Assembly: GCF_024211275.1 (NCBI RefSeq)
Contig: NZ_JAMLDX010000004.1
Location: 124,001 to 188,000, forward strand
From: Sphingomonas tagetis
GTDB taxonomy: Bacteria > Pseudomonadota > Alphaproteobacteria > Sphingomonadales > Sphingomonadaceae
Length of the DNA stretch: 64,000 bases
Reading direction: 5' to 3'
In this document: piece after piece, positions 1 through 7,943 of the stretch
How the letters are laid out: each line of letters starts with the position of its first letter
Position numbering within the stretch: position 1 is the stretch's first letter
Position numbers and translations under genes: made by a program
The notes under the pieces: model-generated
Databases searched by the model: none
Seen by the model: the letters and a program-made list of their open reading frames with translations, nothing else
What the model was told of the DNA's origin: nothing

Positions 1-546
1 ACCTTCTGCGCAATCAACCTCGCGCTGTCGCTGGCGGCGGAGAAGGATGTCGAGATCCTGCTGGTCGATGCCGATTTCGCCAAGCCCGACATCCTGAACC
101 AGCTCGGCGCTGCGGACGGCCCGGGGCTGCTCGACGTGCTGACCGGCACGGTTGCGAGCGCCGAGGACTGCATCCTCGATACCGATGTGCCGCAGCTGTC
201 GGTGCTGCCGGCCGGGACCAAGTCGGTCGCGGATACCGAATTGCTGTCGAGCGAACGTGCGCATGCGATCCTTGACGGGCTGGCCGCGGCCAATCCGCGC
301 CGCATCGTGATCTTCGATTCGCCGCCGATCCTGGCGGCATCGCCGGCATCGGTGCTGGCGAGCCACGTCGGCCAGGTGATGCTGGTCGTGCGCGCCGACA
401 AGACGAGCGAGAGCGACCTGCGCGAAGCGGTGGCGCTGCTCGACGCGTGCGAGCAGGTCCAGCTCGTCCTCAACAGCGTTTCCTTCCAGCCGGGCGGACG
501 CCGCTATGGCGGGTATGGCGCCTATTACGGGGAACCGGGACAATGA
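1..546 (+). CDS. XrtA-associated tyrosine autokinase (BY-kinase), 3' part only
   Basis: This is the C-terminal part of a bacterial tyrosine kinase of the CpsD/Wzc type, which autophosphorylates to control exopolysaccharide chain length at the inner membrane. The reading frame is open from base 1, so the start and the Walker A loop lie outside the window. A Walker A' motif (LLVDADFAKPD) and a Walker B motif (RIVIFDSPP) are visible. The protein ends in a glycine/tyrosine cluster (RRYGGYGAYYG) of the kind that is phosphorylated in BY-kinases. Its stop overlaps the next start (ATGA). The genes downstream place it in the XrtA/PEP-CTERM exopolysaccharide locus. Confidence 0.85.
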   Translation, partial: TFCAINLALSLAAEKDVEILLVDADFAKPDILNQLGAADGPGLLDVLTGTVASAEDCILDTDVPQLSVLPAGTKSVADTELLSSERAHAILDGLAAANPRRIVIFDSPPILAASPASVLASHVGQVMLVVRADKTSESDLREAVALLDACEQVQLVLNSVSFQPGGRRYGGYGAYYGEPGQ

Positions 547-2138
547 GGTTCTTGATCGCGGCGCTGGCCGCATCGGCCGCGCTGGCCGCGCCCGCTGCGG
601 CGAAAGACCGCAGCAAGTCGATCGAGCCCTATGTCGATGCCGGGCAAGTGCTCGTCGCCGACCTGTCGGGCGGCGGCGAGGTGTTGACCTATTCCACGAT
701 CGGCGCCGGGGTCGACGCATCGATCCAGACGCGCCGCGTCGAGGTGCAGCTGTCCTATAATTACGAGCGCCGCATCGCCTATCAGCGCGACGTCGCCGAC
801 AGCGACACGCATAGCGGCCTTGCGCGCGCGGCAGTACGTGTCGGCGCCGGGCTGAGCATCGAGGGCGGCGCGCTGGCGACCCGCGCGCGCAACGACATTC
901 GCGGCGACGCGCCAGGCAATCTGGTGGGCAATGTCCGCAACACCAGCCAGCTCTACTCCTTCTATGCCGGCCCGACCTTTCAGACCGGCGACGGCCCGGC
1001 GAGCCTGAGCGCCGCCTATCGCTTCGGTTACACGAAGGTCGAGGAGCCGGACATTTACGGCGTCGATCCGGCCGCCGCGCCGCTCGACCTGTACGATTCG
1101 GCGAAGAGCCATCTGGCGCAGGTGACCGCGAGCATGAAGGCGGGCACGATCCTGCCGGTTGGCCTCAGCATCGCCGGTGCGTGGCAGCGCGAGGAAGCGA
1201 GTCAGCTCGACCAGACCTATGACGGCAAGTTCGCACGGATCGACGCGGTGTTGCCGGTCGCCCGCGGTCTCGCCGTGGTCGGCGGGGTCGGGTACGAGAA
1301 GATCGAGATCACCGAGCGCGATGCGCTGCTCGACGGGTCGGGCAATGTGGTGCGCGACGGCGCGGGGCGGTTCGTGACCGACCCGGCATCGCCGCCGCGC
1401 ATCGCCTATGAGGTCGATGGCATCTTCTGGGACGCGGGCGTGCTGTATCAGCCCAGCTCGCGCCTGATGCTCGAGGCGCGCGTCGGCCGCCGCTATGAAT
1501 CGATGAGCTATACCGGCTCGCTGCAATGGCAGATGTCACGCCGCACCGCGTTGCAGATCGGCGTCTATGATTCGATCGACAGCTTCGGGCGTCAGCTGTC
1601 GCGCGATCTCGCCGCGCTGCCGACCAGCTTCGAAACGCCGCACGATCCGTTCGGCGACGCGTTCAACGGCTGCGTGTTCAGCGCGGCGGGCAAGAATGCC
1701 GGCCAGTGCATGGACAATGCGCTGGGGTCGATCGCGAGCGCCAACTACCGCGCGCGCGGCGTCACCGGCATCCTGTCGATGAACGCGGGTCCGACCAGCT
1801 TCGGCTTCGGTGCGGGCTATGCCAACCGCCGCTATCTGGTGCCGGGCAGCAACCTCGTGCTCGCCGCGACCGACGATGACACCTATTTCGCGCAGTTCTT
1901 TGCCTCGCAACAGCTCGACGCGGTGTCGAACATCAGCGGCAATCTCTACGCCAACTATTACACCAGCGGCATCCTCGGGGCGCCTTCGGTGCTCGGAGCG
2001 GGCGCCAACGGCTCCTACGCGCGCAGCTTCGGTGCGTTGAGCGCGACGGCGTCGCTGGGCATCTATACGTTCGATGTCGAGGGCGAGGGCAGCAGCACCT
2101 CGGCGCAAGCGCTGCTGGGGCTGCGTTACGGCTTCTAA
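543..2138 (+). CDS. XrtA-locus outer-membrane beta-barrel protein (TIGR03016-like)
   Basis: A 531-residue predicted outer-membrane protein with a clear signal peptide (MRFLIAALAASAALAAPAAA). The body has alternating hydrophobic/polar stretches with many aromatic residues and ends in GLRYGF, a terminal aromatic as in beta-barrels. It starts at an ATG overlapping the stop of the upstream kinase gene; a start at 447 would place it inside the kinase gene. The position between tyrosine autokinase and XrtA ATPase matches the outer-membrane protein of XrtA exopolysaccharide loci, which in sphingomonads is often misnamed YajC. A role in exporting or docking the polysaccharide is inferred from context only. 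Confidence 0.75.
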   Translation: MRFLIAALAASAALAAPAAAKDRSKSIEPYVDAGQVLVADLSGGGEVLTYSTIGAGVDASIQTRRVEVQLSYNYERRIAYQRDVADSDTHSGLARAAVRVGAGLSIEGGALATRARNDIRGDAPGNLVGNVRNTSQLYSFYAGPTFQTGDGPASLSAAYRFGYTKVEEPDIYGVDPAAAPLDLYDSAKSHLAQVTASMKAGTILPVGLSIAGAWQREEASQLDQTYDGKFARIDAVLPVARGLAVVGGVGYEKIEITERDALLDGSGNVVRDGAGRFVTDPASPPRIAYEVDGIFWDAGVLYQPSSRLMLEARVGRRYESMSYTGSLQWQMSRRTALQIGVYDSIDSFGRQLSRDLAALPTSFETPHDPFGDAFNGCVFSAAGKNAGQCMDNALGSIASANYRARGVTGILSMNAGPTSFGFGAGYANRRYLVPGSNLVLAATDDDTYFAQFFASQQLDAVSNISGNLYANYYTSGILGAPSVLGAGANGSYARSFGALSATASLGIYTFDVEGEGSSTSAQALLGLRYGF

Positions 2139-2179
2139 ACGGCTTTGGCTTACGAGTAGTCCCGAACAAGGGTGAGACG

Positions 2180-3253
2180 ATGTACGACAGTCATTACGGA
2201 TTGAGCGGCCGGCCGTTCCAGCTGACGCCCGATCCGCAGTTCTGGTTCGATACCGCCACGCACCGCAAGGCGATGGCCTATCTCGGCTATGGCTTGAGCC
2301 AAGCCGAGGGCTTCGTCGTGATCACCGGCGATCCGGGCGCCGGCAAGACCACTCTGGTCGGCCACCTGATGAACACGATCGACCGCGAGCGGCTGCATGT
2401 CGTGAAGATCGTGACGACGCAGATCGGCGCGCACGACCTGTTGCACCTCGTCGCGCAGGGACTTGGCGTCGAGACCGCGGGTATGGCGAAGGCGCAGGTA
2501 CTGAGCGCGGTCGAGAAGGGGCTGCACGCGGTTGCCCGCACCGGCAAGCGCACATTGCTGATCGTCGACGAGGCGCAGGCGCTGCCGATGCAGAGCGTCG
2601 AAGAGCTGCGCATGCTCTCCAATTTCCAGGCCGGTGGTCATGCGTTGTTGCAGATCTTCCTGCTGGGTCAGCCGGAGTTCCGCGAGCGGCTCGCCGATCC
2701 GTCGCTCGAGCAGCTGCGCCAGCGTGTGATCGCGATCCACCATCTCGAGCCGATGGGCGCCGAGGAACTTGGCCCCTATCTGTCGCACCGTCTGTCGGTG
2801 GTGGGCTGGAACGGGCGGCCCGATTTCACCGACGAGGCGGTCGCTGCGATGCACCGCTGGGCTGGCGGATCGCCGCGCAAGGTCAACCAGCTCGCCGGGC
2901 GCGTGTTGTTGTTCGGCGCGATCGAGCAGATCGACAGCTTCAGCGCGGATGACGTCGAGACGGTGATCGCCGATCTGAACGGCGACACGCCGGCACCCGC
3001 GCCGGTTCAGGCCGCGCCGGTCATGGAACCGGCTGCTGAGCCGGTGATCGATATCGAACCCGCGCCCGCGTCCATCGTCGAACCGGCGCAACCGGTCGTC
3101 TCGGCGGACATGGTCGCACACGCTGCGCGTATCGCGCGGCTCGAAGCCCGGCTGGAAGAGCAGGACGTGGCGCTGCGCCGGGTGCTGACGCTGATGGTCG
3201 ATTTCATCGAGAATGAGGAAAGCAAGGTGCCGCAGCGCGGAACCGCCGCCTGA
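2180..3253 (+). CDS. XrtA/PEP-CTERM system-associated ATPase (TIGR03015-like, ExeA-type AAA)
   Basis: A 357-residue AAA ATPase of the ExeA/GspA-like type found in XrtA exopolysaccharide loci. It opens with the typical MYDSHYGLSGRPFQL, followed by Walker A (GDPGAGKTT, about residues 51-59) and Walker B (LLIVDEAQAL, about 129-138). The last 100 residues are Pro/Ala/Glu-rich and end in a short helical segment, suggesting a flexible linker and an oligomerisation or membrane-contact helix. It lies 41 bases after the beta-barrel gene and 10 bases before the deacetylase. It probably powers assembly or regulation of the export machinery; the exact role is unknown for the family. Confidence 0.85.
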   Translation: MYDSHYGLSGRPFQLTPDPQFWFDTATHRKAMAYLGYGLSQAEGFVVITGDPGAGKTTLVGHLMNTIDRERLHVVKIVTTQIGAHDLLHLVAQGLGVETAGMAKAQVLSAVEKGLHAVARTGKRTLLIVDEAQALPMQSVEELRMLSNFQAGGHALLQIFLLGQPEFRERLADPSLEQLRQRVIAIHHLEPMGAEELGPYLSHRLSVVGWNGRPDFTDEAVAAMHRWAGGSPRKVNQLAGRVLLFGAIEQIDSFSADDVETVIADLNGDTPAPAPVQAAPVMEPAAEPVIDIEPAPASIVEPAQPVVSADMVAHAARIARLEARLEEQDVALRRVLTLMVDFIENEESKVPQRGTAA

Positions 3254-3263
3254 GGCCCGCCAG

Positions 3264-4106
3264 ATGCTTGCCAACGCCCTTTCCGTCGATGTCGAGGACT
3301 GGTTCCAGGTCGGCGCGTTCGAAAAGGTGATCGCGCGCGAGGACTGGAACGGGCTGGAGCATCGCGTCGAGGCGAATACCGACGCCGTGCTGGCGCTGTT
3401 CGATCAGGGTGGGGTGAAGGCGACCTTCTTCACGCTTGGCTGGGTGGCGGAGCGATACCCGGCGCTGATACGGCGCATCGCCGAGGCCGGGCATGAGGTG
3501 GCGAGCCACGGCTGGGACCATGCTCGGGTGTTCACGATGACGCCCGAGCAATTCCGTACCGATATCGCGCGTGCGCGGGCCGTGCTGGAGGATGCCTCGG
3601 GGCAGCGGGTGACAGGCTATCGCGCGCCGAGCTTCTCGATCGACAAACGCACGCCCTGGGCGCACGAGATTCTGACCGAGGCCGGCTATGCCTATTCGTC
3701 GAGCGTCGCGCCGATCGGGCATGATCATTATGGCTGGGCCGATGCGCCGCGGGCGGCATTCCGGCCGGTGGCAGGCGCCGAGCTGATCGAGCTGCCAGTG
3801 ACGACGGGCAGGTTTCTGGGGCGCGAGGTCACGACCGGCGGCGGCTTCTTCCGGCTGTTGCCCGGCAATGTCGTCCATCGCGCGATCCGCGAACTCAATG
3901 GCGCGGGGCGGCCCGGCGTCTTCTATTTCCATCCCTGGGAGGTCGATCCGGGTCAGCCGCGCGTGCGCAGTGCCCCGCTCAGGTCGAAGCTGCGCCATTA
4001 TTCGCGGCTCGGCGCGATGGCGGGCAAGATGCGCACGCTGATGGCGAAGCATCGCTGGGACCGCACCGACCGCGTGGTTGCGGCCGAAGCGGCGCGCCTG
4101 TCATGA
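3264..4106 (+). CDS. XrtA system polysaccharide deacetylase (NodB-type)
   Basis: A 280-residue carbohydrate esterase 4 family protein, expected to remove N-acetyl groups from the exopolysaccharide or its precursor. The start at 3264 gives MLANALSVDVEDWFQ, the family's usual N-terminus with its metal-binding Asp pair; an in-frame start at 3213 would overlap the upstream gene by 41 bases and add non-conserved residues. The zinc-site motif follows as HEVASHGWDH (about residues 76-85), and GYRAPSFS is the arginine-containing motif. The C-terminal FYFHPWEVDP carries another conserved His. The stop overlaps the FemAB start (ATGA). Confidence 0.88.
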   Translation: MLANALSVDVEDWFQVGAFEKVIAREDWNGLEHRVEANTDAVLALFDQGGVKATFFTLGWVAERYPALIRRIAEAGHEVASHGWDHARVFTMTPEQFRTDIARARAVLEDASGQRVTGYRAPSFSIDKRTPWAHEILTEAGYAYSSSVAPIGHDHYGWADAPRAAFRPVAGAELIELPVTTGRFLGREVTTGGGFFRLLPGNVVHRAIRELNGAGRPGVFYFHPWEVDPGQPRVRSAPLRSKLRHYSRLGAMAGKMRTLMAKHRWDRTDRVVAAEAARLS

Positions 4107-5176
4107 ATGCGCCGATGCTTACCCGCCCGCTGACGCTGCGGTTCGCCAATCTGACCGATCCGATCGATCGCGCGCGGGTCGGCGCCTATGTCCATGAGCA
4201 TCCCGACGGCACGCCGTTCCACCTTCCGGCGTGGAGCGCCGCGGTCGCGAAGGGGTGCGGGCAGAGGTCGCATTATCTGGTCGCCGAGCGTGACGTGCAG
4301 GGGATCGTCGGCGTGATGCCGCTGACCGAGCTGCACTCGCCGCTGTTCGGGCGTGTGCTGGCGTCGGCGGGATTCGCAGTCGGTGGCGGCATCCTGGCCG
4401 ACAAGCCCGAGGTCGTGCGGCTGCTGGCCGATGCATGCTGGACGCTGGCTGCGCGGCTGAGCTGTCCGAGCGTCGAGGTTCGCGGCGGGCCGCTGCCGGG
4501 GCCGGAGTGGACCGTGGACGACACGCATTATCTGGGGTTCGGTCGGCAGCTGGCGGCGGACGACGAGGCCGAATTGCTGGCGATCCCGCGCAAACAGCGC
4601 GCCGAGGTGCGTAAATCGCTGGAGAACGAGCTGGCGATCAGCGTCGGGCAGGGTGCCGCGGACATCGCCGCGCACTACGCCGTCTATGCCGAATCGGTGC
4701 GCAACCTCGGCACGCCGGTATTCCCGGCGCGGCTGTTCCGCGAGGTGCTGGCGGAATTCGGCTCGGCCGCCGACGTGCTGGTCGTGCGGCATGCGGGCGA
4801 GGCGGTGGCGGGCGTGCTGAGCCTGTACTGGCGCGGGACGGTCTATCCCTATTGGGGCGGCGGAACGGCGGCTGCGCGGCGGTTGCGTGCCAATGACCGC
4901 ATGTATTTCGAGCTGATGCGGCACGCGCGCGAGCGCGGCTGCTCGCGCTTCGATTTCGGACGGTCGAAGGTCGGCACCGGCGCGGCGGCGTTCAAGAAGA
5001 ATTGGGGCTTCGAGCCGCAGCCGCTGACCTATTACGACCGCGTCGCCGAGGGCGCGGCGATCCGCGATGCCAACCCGCTCAATCCCAAATACCGGCTGCA
5101 GGTGGCGCTGTGGAGCAAGCTGCCGCTCGCCGTGGCCAATCGCGTGGGGCCGTGGATCGCCAAGGGGCTGGGGTGA
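4103..5176 (+). CDS. FemAB family XrtA/PEP-CTERM system-associated protein (GNAT fold)
   Basis: A 357-residue FemAB-like acyltransferase of the type found in XrtA loci (TIGR03019-like). FemAB proteins usually add amino acids or acyl groups to a sugar-peptide acceptor. The substrate here is unknown, but the location implies modification of the exopolysaccharide precursor. Typical features are the central YPYWGGGTAAARRLRAN segment and FDFGRSKVGTGAAAFKKNWG near the C-terminus (about residues 286-305), which resembles the acyl-CoA-binding part of GNAT folds. It overlaps genes on both sides by a few bases, consistent with translational coupling. Confidence 0.85.
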   Translation: MNAPMLTRPLTLRFANLTDPIDRARVGAYVHEHPDGTPFHLPAWSAAVAKGCGQRSHYLVAERDVQGIVGVMPLTELHSPLFGRVLASAGFAVGGGILADKPEVVRLLADACWTLAARLSCPSVEVRGGPLPGPEWTVDDTHYLGFGRQLAADDEAELLAIPRKQRAEVRKSLENELAISVGQGAADIAAHYAVYAESVRNLGTPVFPARLFREVLAEFGSAADVLVVRHAGEAVAGVLSLYWRGTVYPYWGGGTAAARRLRANDRMYFELMRHARERGCSRFDFGRSKVGTGAAAFKKNWGFEPQPLTYYDRVAEGAAIRDANPLNPKYRLQVALWSKLPLAVANRVGPWIAKGLG

Positions 5177-6381
5177 TGGGGGACATTTTGTTCCTCGCGC
5201 ATCGCGTGCCGTTCCCGCCCGATCGCGGCGACAAGATCCGCGCGTTCAACGTGTTGAAGCATCTGTCGACCAATCAGCGCGTGCATGTGGTGGCCTTCGC
5301 CGACGATCTTGCCGATTTGAAGCGAGCGAATGAGCTGAAACTTGGCGAGACCCGGATCGTATGGCGCGGCAAGTCGCAGGCCGTGGCCGGTGTCCAGGCG
5401 CTGCTGACCGGCAAGCCGCTGTCGTTGACCGCGTTCGATAGCAAAGAGGTTCGTGAGACGGTTGCGGGCCTGCTCGCACGTTATCCGATCGATACCATCT
5501 ACGTCTTTTCGAGCCAGATGGCGCAATATGTGCCTGAAAACGCCGCGCAAAAGGTGGTGATGGACTTCGTCGACATGGATTCGGCGAAGTTCAAGAGCTA
5601 TGGCGCGACCACCGGCGGCGTTACCGGCTGGATGATGCGGCGCGAGGCGAAGCTGCTGGGCCAGTATGAGACGGCGGTGGCGGCGCGGGCCGATGCAAGC
5701 CTATTGGTGAGCGACGAGGAAGCCGCGCTGTTCCGCGAGCGGACCGGCGCGGAGCGGGTGCATGCAGTGGGCAACGGAATCGATACGGCGAGCTTCGACC
5801 CCGCTGCGCCGTTCGAGCACATGCCGGCTGGCGACGGCCCGTCGGTCGTGTTCACGGGGCAGATGGATTACCGCCCGAACATCGAGGGCGTGACGTGGTT
5901 CGTCGAGGCGGTCCTGCCGCTGGTGCGGGCGCGCTATCCGCAGGCGACGTTCGCGATCGTTGGACGCAAGCCATCGGCGGCAGTGCAGGCGCTGGCGGCA
6001 CATCCCGGCGTGGTGGTGACGGGCGAGGTCGCTGACGTGCGGCCATGGCTCGCCGCGGCATCGGTCGTGGTCGCGCCGCTGAAGCTGGCGCGCGGCGTGC
6101 AGAACAAGGTGCTGGAGGCGATGGCGATGGCGCGGCCGGTGGTTGTGTCGCGCGCCGCGGCGACCGGCATCGATCATGGCGGGACGATCGCAGTCGGGGA
6201 GACGGCTGACGAGGTTGCCGAAGCGGTCGCTGGTCTGCTCGCCGATCCGATGCGGGCGACCGCGCTGGGGCAAGCGGCGCGGCAGCGAGTGATCGACCAC
6301 TATGGCTGGGACGCCAAGCTGGCGGTGCTGGACCGGATAATGGGGCTCGGTGCGCCGAGTGCGCCACGGAGGGCCGCGTGA
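5176..6381 (+). CDS. TIGR03087-like XrtA-system glycosyltransferase (GT4 fold)
   Basis: A 401-residue GT-B-fold sugar transferase that should add a sugar during repeat-unit synthesis at the cytoplasmic face of the inner membrane. It opens with MGDILFLAHRVPFPPDRGDK, the signature N-terminus of the XrtA-locus glycosyltransferases. The C-terminal half has FTGQMDYRPN and the acidic donor-binding segment KLARGVQNKVLEAMAMARP, typical of GT4 enzymes. The ATG at 5176 overlaps the FemAB stop by one base (TGATG). An in-frame start at 5002 exists but lies deep inside the FemAB gene and its added sequence is not family-like. Confidence 0.87.
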   Translation: MGDILFLAHRVPFPPDRGDKIRAFNVLKHLSTNQRVHVVAFADDLADLKRANELKLGETRIVWRGKSQAVAGVQALLTGKPLSLTAFDSKEVRETVAGLLARYPIDTIYVFSSQMAQYVPENAAQKVVMDFVDMDSAKFKSYGATTGGVTGWMMRREAKLLGQYETAVAARADASLLVSDEEAALFRERTGAERVHAVGNGIDTASFDPAAPFEHMPAGDGPSVVFTGQMDYRPNIEGVTWFVEAVLPLVRARYPQATFAIVGRKPSAAVQALAAHPGVVVTGEVADVRPWLAAASVVVAPLKLARGVQNKVLEAMAMARPVVVSRAAATGIDHGGTIAVGETADEVAEAVAGLLADPMRATALGQAARQRVIDHYGWDAKLAVLDRIMGLGAPSAPRRAA

Positions 6382-7934
6382 CCGTCGCGGTGCCAGGATC
6401 AGCATTCGAGGGGCGCGCAACGCCCTTCGATGCGACATGGAAGCTTCATGCGGCGCTGCTCGCGGGCGTATGGGCGGCGCTGTTGATCCTGTTTCGCGGC
6501 GATGTCGGCGACCTGACGACAATCTATTGGACCAACACCACGTTCGGGCATTGCCTGTTCATCGCGCCGGTCGTTGGCTGGCTGGTGTGGCAGCGTCGCA
6601 CCGATCTGGCGCTGGTACCGCCGGCGGCGTGGTGGCCGGGGCTGGTGATCGTCGCGGGCGGCGGGTTTGCCTGGCTGCTCGGCGATGCGGCGGGGGTGGC
6701 ATTGCTCCGGCATCTCGGGCTCGTGGTCATGCTGCAGGGCGCAGTGGTCGCATTGCTCGGACCGAGCGTTACGCGGGCGCTGTTGTTTCCGCTGGCTTAC
6801 ATGATCTTTCTGGTGCCGTTCGGCGAGGGTCTGGAAGGGCCGTTGCAGGACCTGACGGTGAAGATCCTGGTGCCGTTGCTGCATCTGTTCGGCGTGCCGG
6901 CGCATGTCGACGGCGTGCTGATCACCACGCCAAATGGCTGGTTCGAAGTGGCCGAGGCGTGTTCGGGTGCGAAGTTCGTGATCGCGATGATCGCTTATGG
7001 CGCGCTGGTCGCCAACGTCTGTTACGTCAGCTGGACGCGGCGCGCGGCGTTCATGGCGGTCGCGCTGATCGTGCCGATGATCGCCAACGGGCTGCGTGCG
7101 TTCGGGACGATTTACGCCGCCTATCTTACCTCGGTCGAGCAGGCGACCGGGTTCGACCATATCTTGTATGGCTGGGTGTTCTTTGGCGCAGTGATGGCCG
7201 GGGTGATGGCGATTGGGTGGAAGTGGTTCGACCGCGATCCCGACGCGCCGTGGTTCGATGCCTCGAAGTTGCAGGCGCGCTGGCCGGGCACGGCGGCGAT
7301 GCCGGCGGTGGTGGCGCTGACCGGTCTGTTCGTGGCGAGCCTGTTCCTTGCCTGGGCGGGCGCGATCGCGGCACGAGCGGATGTGCTGCCGGCCAAGGTG
7401 GCGCTGCCCAAGGTCGCGGGCTGGACTCAGGTACCGCTGAGCAAGCGCGCCGAATGGAAGCCGAACTTTCCGGGCGCGGATCATTTCCTGATGGGCCGCT
7501 ATTCGGACGGGATGGGCGCGGAGGTCGATCTGGCGCTCGCACTCTATGGCAGCCAGCGCGAGGGCAAGGAGCTGGTCGGTTTCGGCCAGGGCGCGATCCG
7601 CGAGAACGACAAATGGGTGCGGATCGAGGATCTGGCCGAGCTCGACGGCGGCAAGGCGCTGCGCATGACGGCAGGACCGGTCGAGCGCGAGGTCGTGACC
7701 TGGTATCGCGTCGGCGATACGCTGACCGGAAGCGACAGTCGCGTGAAGGCGGAGACGCTCATGGCCAAGCTGCTCGGCGGGCCGCAGCGTGCGGTGGCGG
7801 TGATGGTATCGGCAGAGAAGGGCCACGCGCTGCCGACGCGCGCGGCGATCAAGCGGTTTGTGGCCGCGCTGGGGCCGGTGGAGCGTGCCGCGGATCGGAT
7901 CGCCGGGGGCGACCGAGCCGAATTTGTGCGCTAG
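6378..7934 (+). CDS. xrtA: Exosortase A with fused EpsI domain
   Basis: A 518-residue multi-pass inner-membrane protein. The first 290 residues are exosortase: about eight hydrophobic segments and the catalytic triad Cys195 (VAEACSG), Arg240 (ANGLRAF) and His261 (FDHILYGW). Exosortases are thought to cleave PEP-CTERM tails and anchor or transfer the substrate. The periplasmic C-terminal part (about 330-518) matches the EpsI domain that is often fused to or placed beside exosortase A. The GTG start overlaps the upstream stop (GTGA), which favours it over later starts. No PEP-CTERM substrate is visible nearby. Confidence 0.92.
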   Translation: MTVAVPGSAFEGRATPFDATWKLHAALLAGVWAALLILFRGDVGDLTTIYWTNTTFGHCLFIAPVVGWLVWQRRTDLALVPPAAWWPGLVIVAGGGFAWLLGDAAGVALLRHLGLVVMLQGAVVALLGPSVTRALLFPLAYMIFLVPFGEGLEGPLQDLTVKILVPLLHLFGVPAHVDGVLITTPNGWFEVAEACSGAKFVIAMIAYGALVANVCYVSWTRRAAFMAVALIVPMIANGLRAFGTIYAAYLTSVEQATGFDHILYGWVFFGAVMAGVMAIGWKWFDRDPDAPWFDASKLQARWPGTAAMPAVVALTGLFVASLFLAWAGAIAARADVLPAKVALPKVAGWTQVPLSKRAEWKPNFPGADHFLMGRYSDGMGAEVDLALALYGSQREGKELVGFGQGAIRENDKWVRIEDLAELDGGKALRMTAGPVEREVVTWYRVGDTLTGSDSRVKAETLMAKLLGGPQRAVAVMVSAEKGHALPTRAAIKRFVAALGPVERAADRIAGGDRAEFVR

Positions 7935-7943
7935 GTCGGCCTG

